Source: Paragonimus skrjabini miyazakii
Taxonomy: Eukaryota; Platyhelminthes; Trematoda; Plagiorchiida; Troglotrematidae
Direction of reading: 5' to 3'
Assembly: GCA_014338405.1 (NCBI GenBank)
Contig: JTDE01000097.1
Coordinates: 353,837 to 417,836 of the forward strand
Length of the DNA: 64,000 nt
Of this stretch, positions 12,501-23,689 are shown one piece after another (position 1 is the stretch's first letter; the number at the start of each line of letters is the position of its first letter). Position numbers and translations under genes: made by a program. The notes under the pieces are model-generated. The model had not been told where the DNA came from. It was given only the letters and a program-made list of their open reading frames with translations, and ran no database searches.

Positions 12501-14839
12501 CTACAGAATATGGTGGACAACATAAGCAGTTCTTAGAGCTTGAAGAAACAACATCCTCCTGTGTCGTACCACAGCACTCTACTTCATGTTCATTTAATAC
12601 TTGCGACCTAAGCTAAAGGTTCACCACATGCTATAAAGTGCTCTGTGAGAGCTTATCTCAGACGCATCCCCACGCGTACGTTCTGTTTCATCTCCAAAGC
12701 ATCACCAGCTGGTTCCTCAATAGTAACACGTAGGTTTGACGTACTTGTTTACTCGAACCACTTACCACCCAGGTTCTGAGTTCGTGTACACCGAGCTTGT
12801 TAGGCATAATTGTCAGATAGGACAAACGTCACGCAAAGGTATTAGAGGCACAGTAACAGTTACCTCAAGATCAAGACTACAGCAATCGTAAGTGCTCCGT
12901 CCGTTTGTCCCAAACATTATGAACAACAACGAGTTTATCCCTTCTTCGACGCGCGCAAGTCGAATGTCGTAATTATCGAAACGAAGAACAGGGTAAATGT
13001 CAAGTAAGAGTTGTGCGGATTATGATTCACCTCAAAGATGTGTTCCATAAACTAAGTAGTGATTTACTGTTAGATATGCATACACTGGCAAAAGCTAACA
13101 GCCCCGGGTATACAAATGATTTCACAAAGTTAAATACTTTTCGACTGTCCCCATACACACGTCTTCCCTCGAGGCTTGATGTGGTGAGTATAATATTCAA
13201 GCTGTAATTGAGGAAGAACACTGCCAAAGCAAATTTCATATGGTGAGTGTAATAACTCAAAACTTGTAGAGCTTGGTATCAATTCAAGAACGTTGCATAT
13301 CACGGGTTGTATATTCCAGGTTTTATCTTTTCGAAATAAATATCCTCATTCCAGGATCTGTTAACAGCAAGCTTTTGCTAGCTGTCGAATATTGCTCTGA
13401 CTTATGGTAAATTGTGTTTGTTTTTGGCGGCTGCGTCCGGAGTTGGTTTTCTTAACGAAAATTCACATTGGTGATATTTCATCCAGACAGCAGCATCCGC
13501 ACTACTGAACGACATGTAACAACGAATTAGAAGCATATTCTCGTCATCGTCCCAAGCGATGAGGTGAAGATGAACATCTGGCTATTGCTCCGGTTTGCAC
13601 TACGTAACTTGTCCATCGACATTACGAGCGCTTCAAAGTAGACGTGTGTTAGGGCCCGAATGTATTTCCAGTTTGTTAGAGAGGATGAATTTCGTTTTAC
13701 GTGTCACTGAGCCAAACATTGAGGGTATCACAAAATTTCATGCGAGACAGATAAACATAAACTACACTAAAACCAAATCGAACAGTAAAACGGGTAAAAA
13801 ATGACGCCGAAATGGCACAAAGTTCAATGACAAGCTGTAGCATTGATGTATTGTTGAGATGAAGGAATAAAACATGTATTGAAATGAAGTTTAAAGCCAC
13901 TGGAATGAAAATGAGTTAAGCCACTAACAGCAACAGCATAACGGTGCATGCCATCATGTGATAAACTGTGCCACATGCGAACAGAATTCCAGTTGACAGC
14001 TGAACAAATCTATGGAAGATGTAGGTCATATTTTGATCTTATCACGTCCTCAATATTCAAACGCACATTTCCGATCTGTCTCTTTTTAGAAAAGAGAAGT
14101 GCTAGACAGAATCCTCAAACATAATCGGTGTGCACTCTTAGCACAAACAAGAACGGAACACTGATTCAAGTGGGGCGTGAGGCGATAACCTGAACAACAT
14201 GACAGTTACCATGTCTCCTCTCAGTTTCAGTATTATTCACAGGTGATTTTCACTGAACGATTCTATCTTATAATTCGATTGTGTTCAATCGGAGATAAAT
14301 GACGCAGCGAACGATACCCCTTCTCACAAGCAAATGGGTAAAAGTTCAACTATTGGTCAGCGCGGAGGAGCACTATTTGGCAAACGAACTCACCATTCCC
14401 CTCCAAAAAAGCCGGCCGGGAAAATCAACCGATATGCACAATTCGCGATGAAACCCATACAAACCCATACCAAATAGAACTTCCATTCGCTTGTCAGTAA
14501 CTTAAGGAAAAAATTGCTTAAATGAAGGAAATCGATGTTGTCACCGCGGATCAGTTCGAAAACAAGAACCCCAATATGGAAACCGTTGATGGACTAGTGG
14601 CCAGAGAAAATGCGGATGCAATAAGTGTCCCGAGAATTGGGTGCAGCTATAAGGTCAGAACGTGCGCACAGTGGACATAACAGGCGTGACAAATGAACTG
14701 AGAAGTACACAGGAAAAGCCGTTGACATGCGTAACAATTGTAACACGGTGCATTTAAAATGTCAGTGCGGTAACACTGGAGTATGTGCACAGTCGTCGTA
14801 CAAGGCAGATGTGACGAGTGTGGTTTAATGAGGACAAAC
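9501..14839 (-). other. CaMKII intron, 5.3 kb
   Basis: GT-AG intron downstream of alternative exon A. It contains a SINE at 10958-11195. A 152-codon open frame at 10274-10732 (minus) has no motif I recognise and is not annotated as a gene. Nothing else is supported. Confidence 0.8.
10958..11195 (+). repeat. tRNA-derived SINE (copy 1)
   Basis: About 238 bp that matches the reverse complement of 30408-30645 along its whole length, with scattered substitutions. It has an RNA polymerase III type-2 promoter layout: an A-box-like tgacacactggt at 11018-11029 and a B-box-like gagttctggtccc at about 11060-11072. Conserved blocks include gttgcctcatgaaagcgt and the 3' end gcgatcaattgt. No coding capacity. 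I infer a tRNA-derived SINE; only two copies are seen here. Confidence 0.65.
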
Positions 14840-14912
14840 CTTCAAATCACGATGAACAATGTTATTCTGATGACAATAGTTGACGCTCTCAAGAATTTGT
14901 TGCATACAATTG
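14840..14912 (-). CDS. CAMK2: CaMKII exon, alternative copy A: alpha-E and HRDLK catalytic loop
   Basis: Internal 73-nt exon between a ttttgttacag acceptor and a gtttgt donor (weaker than the usual gtaagt). Its first base completes a Ser codon (AG|C). It then encodes NCMQQILESVNYCHQ, then NNIVHRDLK with the catalytic Asp, ending exactly at the Lys codon. QQILESV matches the usual CaMKII alpha-E helix, so this is the conventional copy. In mammalian CaMKII-alpha numbering it corresponds to about residues 113-137. A second exon of the same length and phase lies 8.7 kb upstream at 23617-23689. Only one of the two can be used without a frameshift. Confidence 0.93.
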
Positions 14913-16039
14913 CTGTAACAAAACAGATGAGGCAACGGGTGAGGAAGAATTGAACGCACATAGGGGTAACGACGCAACGGCACGCCGAAATGAGTGAAGT
15001 GTGCAAACGATTCAAAAACACACAAACAAACAAGCGATATCCGGTCCTGACCGTCGAAAGTATCATTAAAGTAAGAGAGGGTACAGTGAATAAGAAATGC
15101 GTAGTGATCCCAGAGATAGGACAATACAGAAGGCAACTGTTTTGATAATGTAGTCACTATCTATGATTCATAGTTGTGGGCACACATTGCAGTTAAATAC
15201 GAAATGATCTACGGAACTTCAGCAGTGTCAAAATCCACGTGGATCAACGAATTTAAGATGCTAAGAGCGTCTGCTTGTGCATTCCAGCTTAGGAAACTTC
15301 CGTCGACAGATGACACAATCCACTGTGTGTTTCACGTGACCAATACTCTACTGCGTCGATGTAACCATCGAGATACATTGAAATTCAAGTTCTAACATGT
15401 TCTATGGAACAACATATGTACCCATGGAAATTTTTGATCCCATTCGGATAACAAGCGAGTTGAGAGTGCAGATTAAACCTTATTCTTGTCAGACAACACG
15501 CACCATGTCAAATAATCAGGGAACTTAAACCACTTAAAAATAGGAAACTCGGTCGATGGTCTCAACAACTTAGTTTCTGAAGGTACTTCCCTGCAATACA
15601 GGTGAGCGACATGAGAAACCCGATTCCTAATGCATATCCTTCAGACGTACTCCCTGGGATGGTCGAACCCAGCTGGATGAATGCCTAATAGCATCATCAC
15701 CATATACAGCAATACACAAATAGATAACATCGATGCTTAATTGCCACATAACCACGAGAGAAAAAAGTAAACCCTGTATAGGAAGAGAAAATGAAAAAAG
15801 AACGGGGAAGATAAGGGACCTAACTACTGAAAAAAATGGCTACGTCTATATATAAATACTCAACCTTGCAAACAAACAATCAGGCTATCAGTGAAGGTAC
15901 GGCGTCATCAGCAAAAAACCCTCCTCACGGCTCTCACTACCCCGCGTCATTAAATTCACTCACTTCACAGACAACTCGGCCAAACAATGAGAACATTCAC
16001 GCCACTGAACTCGATTAGCTGCCATCTCACTTGACGTTT

Positions 16040-19000
16040 CCAGTCACCGACTATGTGAGTCGCGAAGGCCCAAGCCTGGGAGACGAACCCGATCTACAGT
16101 GACCATTCCCATCGAGAACGATGTCATTTCTCCTCGGCAAGTCATCATCTGTTCACCTCGCACCTTAAGCTAGTCGGCCACAGCATCGGCAGAGTGTTCA
16201 GTGTGACAGACGACTATTTGGCATCCTCAGTACAAAGCCTAGCCATCTAAGTCCGTGAAAATGTAAACAATGAACGAAATAACTCGCTTGACAATCAGTA
16301 CCAAGTACTCACTTTTTAACCTCTTCGTTGCTTACTCGCAGGTGTCATCTAATGCGAGCGATCAAACGTAGACCGATAGACAAATACCTGAGGACAGTTC
16401 ACGTCTTACAAACCAAGCGGACCAGGTTTGGTAGCAACAAAGTATCGCAGGTCTCATAGTTGACTCGTAATTGCAACACTTAAGCCTAAAAGAGATGCCT
16501 CTCTGTCGTCAGATGTTTTCTACATTAGCCAATACCACCGCCCTAGCCTCAGAGGTACGCGCTTTCACTTCATTCCTCACACCTCCGCCGCTGACGAAGC
16601 TTCCCAGGTACACAACTTGGTCAAAAACTCCCATAACACCATTATTTATAATAAAACCTACTTAATCAAGACAGTCTTGCATGGGCACCCTACATCTTAA
16701 GGCTGCAAGGCATATTCCCAAGTGTTTAAGAGATCACTGCTTGAAAATTGTCAAACAACGTCGTATGATCAGCATAATCAAGATCAGTTAGTCTTCCACC
16801 ACACCGGCATTTCGTAAGTGCCGGAGACAATCCTCCACTACATCATTCATCACAAAATTAAACGAAAATCGTTAAAGTGGACAACTTTGACGTACGCCGT
16901 TCGTGATGCTGAAACTGTCAGTCAGTTCTCTGTAAACCCTAACCTGAGTTGAAGTATAGGAATAAAACACCGAGAGTACGTTCAAATACTTGGTCGGTAC
17001 ATTCGTGCGTTTAAGCGACTCTAAAAGTGTAAATCGGTCCCCCGAACGGAGCGCATCTTTATAGTAGAGAAATACGGCAATTGTTGTCCGGTGGTACGCA
17101 TGACGCTCCAGAATTTGAAGAAGAGTAAAAATTTTATCAATACATCCCCACCCCAGGAAGAAACCGTATTTGTTCCTCCCTGACGCTTGCCTTTCGAGCT
17201 GTAGTGAATCGGGAAAGTATAATAGATGCCAGAACCCTAGTAATTACTGGAGTCAGGCTAATTTCCTGTGGTTTTCGCAAGAGCTCTGGACTCCGTTCTT
17301 AAATATGGAGGCTGGTATCGAATGACCTCAGCACGGAGAGATGGTTTCCGTCATCCCCAGGAGTTGAAACAACCGAATAAAGTGGTCTACTAATGCCTTC
17401 CCACCTTCTTCGAAAAGTATCCGCATGAGACCATCTGCGGCAGCAGCCTAATTACGCTTGACGGCCGAGATGCAACTGCAGACCTCAGTCTCAGTGGGTA
17501 GTTCCAACTCCACAAGTTTGTGGTGGCAACATAGTATGAGCAGGAGGACAGCCAAACTGACCCTCAAAGTGGTCCGCCCACCGTTCTAACCTTCTCGAGT
17601 TATCACAGATGAATGTGTCATCTGTCTCGCTGATAGCTTCGTTGACAGTAGCATCGACAAGCTTGAAGAGTCCGCCGATGTTTCCTGAAGCAGAAGCGGT
17701 CTTCATTTCCTTAACTTCCCCCATTAACCATCACGATCAGCTTTTAGACTGTTTCAACTTCCTACAGATATCTCTTCTAGAACTGCTAGGAGGAATGTTC
17801 CGTACCGCATGCCAAAATACCTGCTTCACAAATGGGCTGTAAGATCTCGGTTCAACAGCTATTAGGATCTTCGGAGTTAGAACTACTAAGGCAGCTTTCT
17901 AAACCGGTTTGATATTTATGCTTTACCGACGGTATAGCTAGTTTCTCAACAGCCAGCCGCTGTTGTCGGTAGGGTCGTTGCCCAGCAAAAGTAAAAACAA
18001 AGCAGCAACGGACAAACGCATGATCCGAATCCAAGTATGTGCTTCAATAAGAACGACAATCCTGAATTGAACCATGTCATCTATAACTAACAGCTACGTG
18101 GTTTATCTGAAACCAGACTTGATTCGGAGAAGAAGAGTGTCAAGTAGGACAACGAGATGCACGATGCCCAAAACTAGTGCTGCCTAAAAACAGCTTATGC
18201 TCAGCGTATAGCCGTAACAGTCACCCGCCATTATTCGAGCGATGTGATGCTATCCCAAACGTGCCACCTAAATGAGACTCTGCCCCACCAAGGTGGCCTA
18301 CCGGGGCGTTCATATCTCCGGTCAGAATGACTACATTAGAACCATGTTTTGACCGAAAAAGAGCGGCCAAATCTGAATAGAAGACGTTTTTGACACCGAC
18401 GTCCTTACAGTCAGTTGAAGCATAAGCAGACATAATGGAAAGATTTCTCATAATTTGGCATCTACAACTAGCCTTAATAGAAACTGTCAAGTGGACGGCA
18501 CAAAGTTTACTGCTAACAGGAATCCAACCTACCAATGCGGCTACGGCTATCGTGCTAAAGACTGTATCTACTTCAGCCTGACCTGTAACGGCGGCTGTGG
18601 AGTCCCTCGAAGTGTACAACTAGTATCGGGTAGACAGTGCGGGTGCTATTAGTTCCATACGTTGACTACTGCCCTGGATTATAGTCTCAGAAATGCAGCA
18701 GACATCGACATTCAGCAAGTCTAATGTTCATACGAGAGCGGCTTGTTGATCTATCTGTTTTACCGTGCGAGCGTTGAACGCACCTATATTGATTCAAATT
18801 CTAGGTCTAAGCAAGGGACGAGGGGAGCTTGAGGCTGAACGGTTAGAGACAGGACTTAATGAAACAGTGTTCTTGTGATTAGCCATATCCGTTGTGGGAC
18901 CTGCAGAGTAGTCACGAGAATCGGGGTTCAAGCGGTGACTGAGAGCTAAATTTGATAGTACAACGAGGTAGCATGTTTTCGCCTACATACGCTGCTGTAT

Positions 19001-19590
19001 GCAACAGATGGGGTGACCCGGTTTATACTGCGAGATGGCCGATTTAGTGCGGAATTACTGGTGTCGGGAATAGTTGTAATTGTCTGTAGATTCTGAGACA
19101 CTGTCAGGACACCCAGACCTAGACAGCAGAACGATTAAGATTCTCAACCAAAGCCTGTGACTCAAAAGTCCGTTCCGCAAGACAGCGGGTGGGCTGCAGT
19201 GTTCCAGTACTGCTACATTTTTCGGAAAAGATACCAACATTCTTGCAACCTGGAGGACCAGGAGATTGTGGTTTGTCAGACCTCTACCTATTGGCCTGTC
19301 TGATATGAGTGACTTTATCGGTATGGTGACCACACCGTCCAGTTTGGCCTAATAGATCTTCGAGATGCGCAAGCCGTCACATCGTGTCAAGGTCCAGTCT
19401 CTTTTGTGATGTGCAACCACATGGACACGTGAGTGAAAACAGTGGAGAGTTGCCCACGAACATAAAACAGAAATCCCCCGATGACGCTAATATTAACCGC
19501 TAGACCGCGTTGTGACCCAGAAAAGCAGTGTATACGCAGGTTAACGTAAATTAGATTCCATGCGACAGTGCTGCATAGCAAGTACTTTAT
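16040..19590 (-). mobile_element. RTE/SR2-like LINE, nearly full length but decayed
   Basis: Minus-strand non-LTR retrotransposon broken by many stops and frameshifts. From 5' to 3': a leader region near 19590-19000 that also matches 48780-49200 on the plus strand; an APE-type endonuclease at about 18780-17950 with YASTDCKDVG and VILTGDMNAPVGHLGG (usual GDFNA); a linker with RRLERWADHFEGQFGCPPA at about 17620-17530; reverse transcriptase remains near 16800 with LTDLDYADHTTLF (catalytic YADD changed to YADH); then VVYLGSFVSGGGVRNEVKAR near 16600. The damage means it cannot be active. It is more diverged than the copy at 39770. Confidence 0.8.
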
Positions 19591-21321
19591 TGACACTACG
19601 CGGACGACATCCTGGTCCGATCCGATAGATGCAAATCAAGTATTCTTGGAAGTGAATACAGCACATTTCGGCGTAAAAACATTAAAGGGTTTCGTGACAA
19701 CGTATCAGAGAACGTTTTGCCATCCCAGTATACATCGAGATATAACAACTCATTCAAAGGACAGTTGGCGACATAGTAACTGGACCCAGAAGTATCCGCA
19801 GCCTAAGCAACAACGATAAATGTCGCTAGTGAATATTTTTAATGACCGTGTAGAAGCGCAAATCGTTGTCAAATCAATATAGCGGCGTTACCGTTGAAAA
19901 TATGCACAAATAAGAACTGAACTATAAACTATCAGCGACTTTCCGTCGGACAGTCGTACGTTGGAATAAAAATGGCATGTACAAAAAGTTGAAGGCAGGC
20001 ACGCAACACCCGGAACAACAACCATGGTCCGTTGAACACGATCAGACATCACCAGCAAAGGCACACCGAGGGACCAGCCAAAATGATCATTGGGGTATGC
20101 TTAACACACTCCAGACATGGCACTGTAAAGTACCTGAATGCAATCCATTGTGGTAGATTTATACAATGCGTTGCGGCAATCAGGGTCATCATCAAACTGT
20201 CCGGATTGTATGTGTTCGGTTGGCATTTTGCTTTATGCCAGGGCTTATCGGCAGAAAGGCCAACGCATGCGATTGGGGCATGTGAACATGCCCAAATTTG
20301 TCGATGACTATAGGAACGCACTGCAAGGAAGACACAAACGGAATCTCTTTTGCATTCTCAACCATCTGATGAAAGCTGAGGCGAAAAAAGTCAGAAACTG
20401 ACCGGTCCGATGATGAGGTTGTAGTGAATGAGTCAGCTGTCAATCGTTGTGCGGAAAACTCAGTTATCAACGACCCAGTTAAACAGAGCACCGGAGCCCA
20501 TGTTTTTGAGGGCGTATCTCTGCCAATCGCTGGATGGCGAGCCAGTGAACATAAGGAGATGACACAGAGATATGAAGTCAGTAATTAACTAACAATTGTA
20601 CATCGCGGTCCATCCCCGTCGTAGAGTTGTTTTCTCTATGCTTACGTTTTCACTTATCAGAATTCTTAGGAAATTCGACTGCAAGCCAAAACTGAAGGCT
20701 AATAAGTAGGTACATCAAAAAAAATCACCAGATTATAGGACCACAAATTAAATATCTAGTCTGAACACTTCAAATGATGTAAACAGCCAGATCCTGTCAG
20801 TTTTTATACATAGACAAAAGCAATCGAAGCAACGGAACACCGGAACCCTACGACCAATTATTGATATACTCACCAGTGAGCCATTGAGAAAGAGACTAGG
20901 TTCCAATGTTAACATCACATGTGATACACAAGATCACATGTGGACTGGATGTTGTCAGGTTTCGCAAACCTAAACGGGTACACACTCGTGATACCCGAAT
21001 TCACACTCGTGTGATTACTTGTCGGACATCGTCACTACTGATCCAACGAGAGTTAAAATAAAACGAACACTACAAAGTGAAAGAGGTTAGGTTAAATTTT
21101 GATCCAACTGGACGACGTCACATACGGCGTGTAGTCTAAAAACACGTAACGGCCTACTGTACAGTTGGGAATCACCTGTATGATAAAGTTCGCGAACGAA
21201 CTGGTGCACGAAAAGCACTGAGAGTAGACAACTGACGCCAAAATAATGTCATCGTTAATTCCAAAAGGAGCCACTCAGTCGATTACATAGTCCCTAACCT
21301 GCAATTGTACACCCGTACACC

Positions 21322-21384
21322 CCACTCACACACCTACTGGTCTTATTCCTTCGGGTTTACACCGGATACGTGGTGTGTGAGTGG
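21322..21384. repeat. Inverted repeat with 13-bp perfect arms
   Basis: ccactcacacacc at 21322-21334 is perfectly complementary to ggtgtgtgagtgg at 21372-21384, across a 37-nt spacer. It could form a stem-loop. No flanking element is recognised. Confidence 0.6.
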
Positions 21385-22379
21385 AACCACAAGTGGTGCA
21401 GCGCAAGCCATTTGTGGTGATGGTTCAAAGCGCAGGCGTCCTTTGGCTTCGGTCACTGTGACAGGCTAATCCGTTTCGGATGCCGCCGACGACACCTGTA
21501 CAATGATTATCTTCAATACATAGCGTATACCATATGGAAAGCATGCGGTATAGAAGGACTACACACACAATCTTACAACGCACACTTGCTCAGTGTGCAA
21601 CCCTCCCATAGTACTCAGTTGTGTACCAGGTTCCATCAGGTTTTCTGGTGTTTCAAACTTCTTTGTTAATGTCATCTTTGGTCTCATACACTGGCTGAGG
21701 CTGAAGCATCAACGATATCGACTGAGGACAAGTTTACACCCATTTGAGGACAAACAACTTCAGCGAAACTGGTCTGCCTGTTCGCACATCGTCAGAAGAG
21801 AACCTGGCGAGCAGTGAAAACAGTGTAACGGTGCGAAGTACTTAACTGATAAACTATTCGATCTGTCTGTCTATAGTGAGGAAAGTGGAAAGCCAACCTC
21901 CTCAGTATGGAGAAACAGTTAAAATCTCGAACATGTTGGAAGGAGTTGTTCCACTTTTGTAAGTAAGTGCACATCCAAACAGAAGGGTCGGATGAACAAA
22001 GTGACTACGTTGTTACAAAACACTGGTACGACTCGTTCACATAGGCGACGGATCCCTTAATTATGTGGGAGCGTTGCTGGTTTGCACTGAGTACATATTC
22101 AGTGGGTTCATGACACTTATGTTCGTTTACTTCCTATTAATGAAATGTCAATCTCTCTTGTTGATTTTGAGGGGCATAAAACCAAAGGCAGAAACCAAAG
22201 GAAGAAGAAAGCTTGTACAAGTGTAAGTCAATGGGTAAGTCAGGACTATTTGTGATAAAACAAAAATTGGATCCGACACCACAGGTTATCGTTCTCTAAT
22301 GTGGTCCGGAGATGCACTCTAATTCTTTGACAATCACCAACCAGCCATAGTTCATGTCAAAGTTCAACAACAACACCAA

Positions 22380-22620
22380 CAATAGTGAAGTGATCAAACG
22401 GGCTCCCGGTTGACAGTGCCAAAGCAACCACGAATAACCAATGGTAATTTAAATCGAAAGTCCAAAAGCAAGGAAAAGTGACCAATACGAATTCGGATCA
22501 AAAGGTCAACTCGGTTTTGTATTAGAGCAGACATCCAGCAAGATATACCAACGTCCATACTCAAACACCCATGCACTGATGACGTCACCCCATTTGGTGA
22601 TGAAACGTTTGCAACCTAGA
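22380..22620 (+). repeat. Interspersed repeat with hammerhead-like core (copy 1)
   Basis: Shares blocks with the reverse complement of 36237-36420. These include a segment around gaattcggatcaaaaggtca and the core ctgatga...gaaac at 22576-22606. In the core, tcacc and ggtga can pair as a stem closed by a 6-nt loop, and gaaac follows. This resembles the CUGAUGA / stem II / GAAAC core of hammerhead ribozymes, which are known in Penelope-like and trematode repeats. The base of the stem is not canonical, and no clear stem I partner is seen. Confidence 0.45.
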
Positions 22621-23616
22621 GACCAAGCTCGGAGAACAATCGAGTAACCACCGCTAATTCTAACAACCAGAAACGTCCACATCCTTTCAGAGAGACCAGT
22701 TTTCTGCGTCCATGAGTGGAAGCTGTAAGAGTGAATCTTTTTAACAACTTGATGATTTTCATACCAACAGAGTGTACACTAAAACATGCAAAAAATAAGT
22801 CCCAACAAAGATGTACGCAGTGTGTTACGGCTTGCTTGTCCTTCCAAATGGTGAAACAATTAATCCACAGTGAAATCGAGCTCAGACTGGGAGCGGAGTT
22901 GAGAGGAGAAGTGGCAACGCACCATTAAAGTAAGTAGTACCGTTTAAAACCGTAAGTTCTTCATACGCTTAACAGCAAGGAAATTTAGGCTATGAATGAA
23001 CCTAGAAATCGATGGAATACTCCCAAATTACGCAAACATTGTACGGGAGGGGAAACGTTCACTTGCGCTGTTCTTGAAGTGTAACGGTTTTCAACTATCG
23101 CTATGAAGCACGTAGAAGAACACTACTAGGCGGAAAAAAACCTGAGTATGTAACACGTACTTTATAGGTGTGTGCGCGTGTGCCAATTACTGATACACCG
23201 AGCGTGTGATCGTTACAGTTCGAATAAATACAAACGCACAAAAAAAAAACAATTCTGACAGACAACTGGTTTCGAATATCAGTGACTACCCTAACGTCCT
23301 ATAGATGAAGACAATATAGTGCAAAACAAATCAGTTAGAGAATGCGGAACCAGATGAAGAGAAGCGCCAAAAAAAACACATGCCATGCTTGACATAGTCA
23401 GCGATTTCTCCGCAAAACAGAGCATCAACCTTACTGCGGAGGTGGTACACACGCAAGAGCGTTAGGATAGGCAGTGAATCATGTTTTAGACAGAAATACA
23501 ATTTGGCGGATACAATTCCCAGTTGAAAGACATGTTTAGAGAAGGAGCGGCACACCAGTTTGCGAGATTACGTTAAAAATTGATAAGGGTTTAGGCTGGG
23601 TTTCAGAGCAAACTAC

Positions 23617-23689
23617 CTTCAAATCTCGGTGAATCACGTTGTGATCATGACAGTATTGAACTGCATCAAGTAACGAATAGATGCAAGTG
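23617..23689 (-). CDS. CAMK2: CaMKII exon, alternative copy B: divergent alpha-E with HRDLK
   Basis: Internal 73-nt exon with a strong pyrimidine-rich acceptor (gtttttttccacag) and a gtagtt donor. The first base completes the same split Ser codon (AG|C). It then encodes TCIYSLLDAVQYCHD, then HNVIHRDLK. Twelve of 24 full codons match copy A: one Cys, one Leu and one Val in the helix, then YCH, N and HRDLK. The normally invariant QQILE of the helix is replaced by YSLLD. Catalytic residues are intact and there is no stop or indel, so it looks functional rather than a dead duplicate. I infer that it is a mutually exclusive alternative to 14840-14912. Inclusion of both would add 146 nt and shift the frame. 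Confidence 0.85.

Larger units (their letters stand above)
14913..23616 (-). other. CaMKII intron between the two alternative HRDLK exons, 8.7 kb
   Basis: Separates the mutually exclusive exon candidates. It carries a decayed RTE LINE (16040-19590), a 13-bp-arm inverted repeat (21322-21384) and the hammerhead-like repeat (22380-22620). The stretch 19600-21300 shows nothing I can name. Confidence 0.8.
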
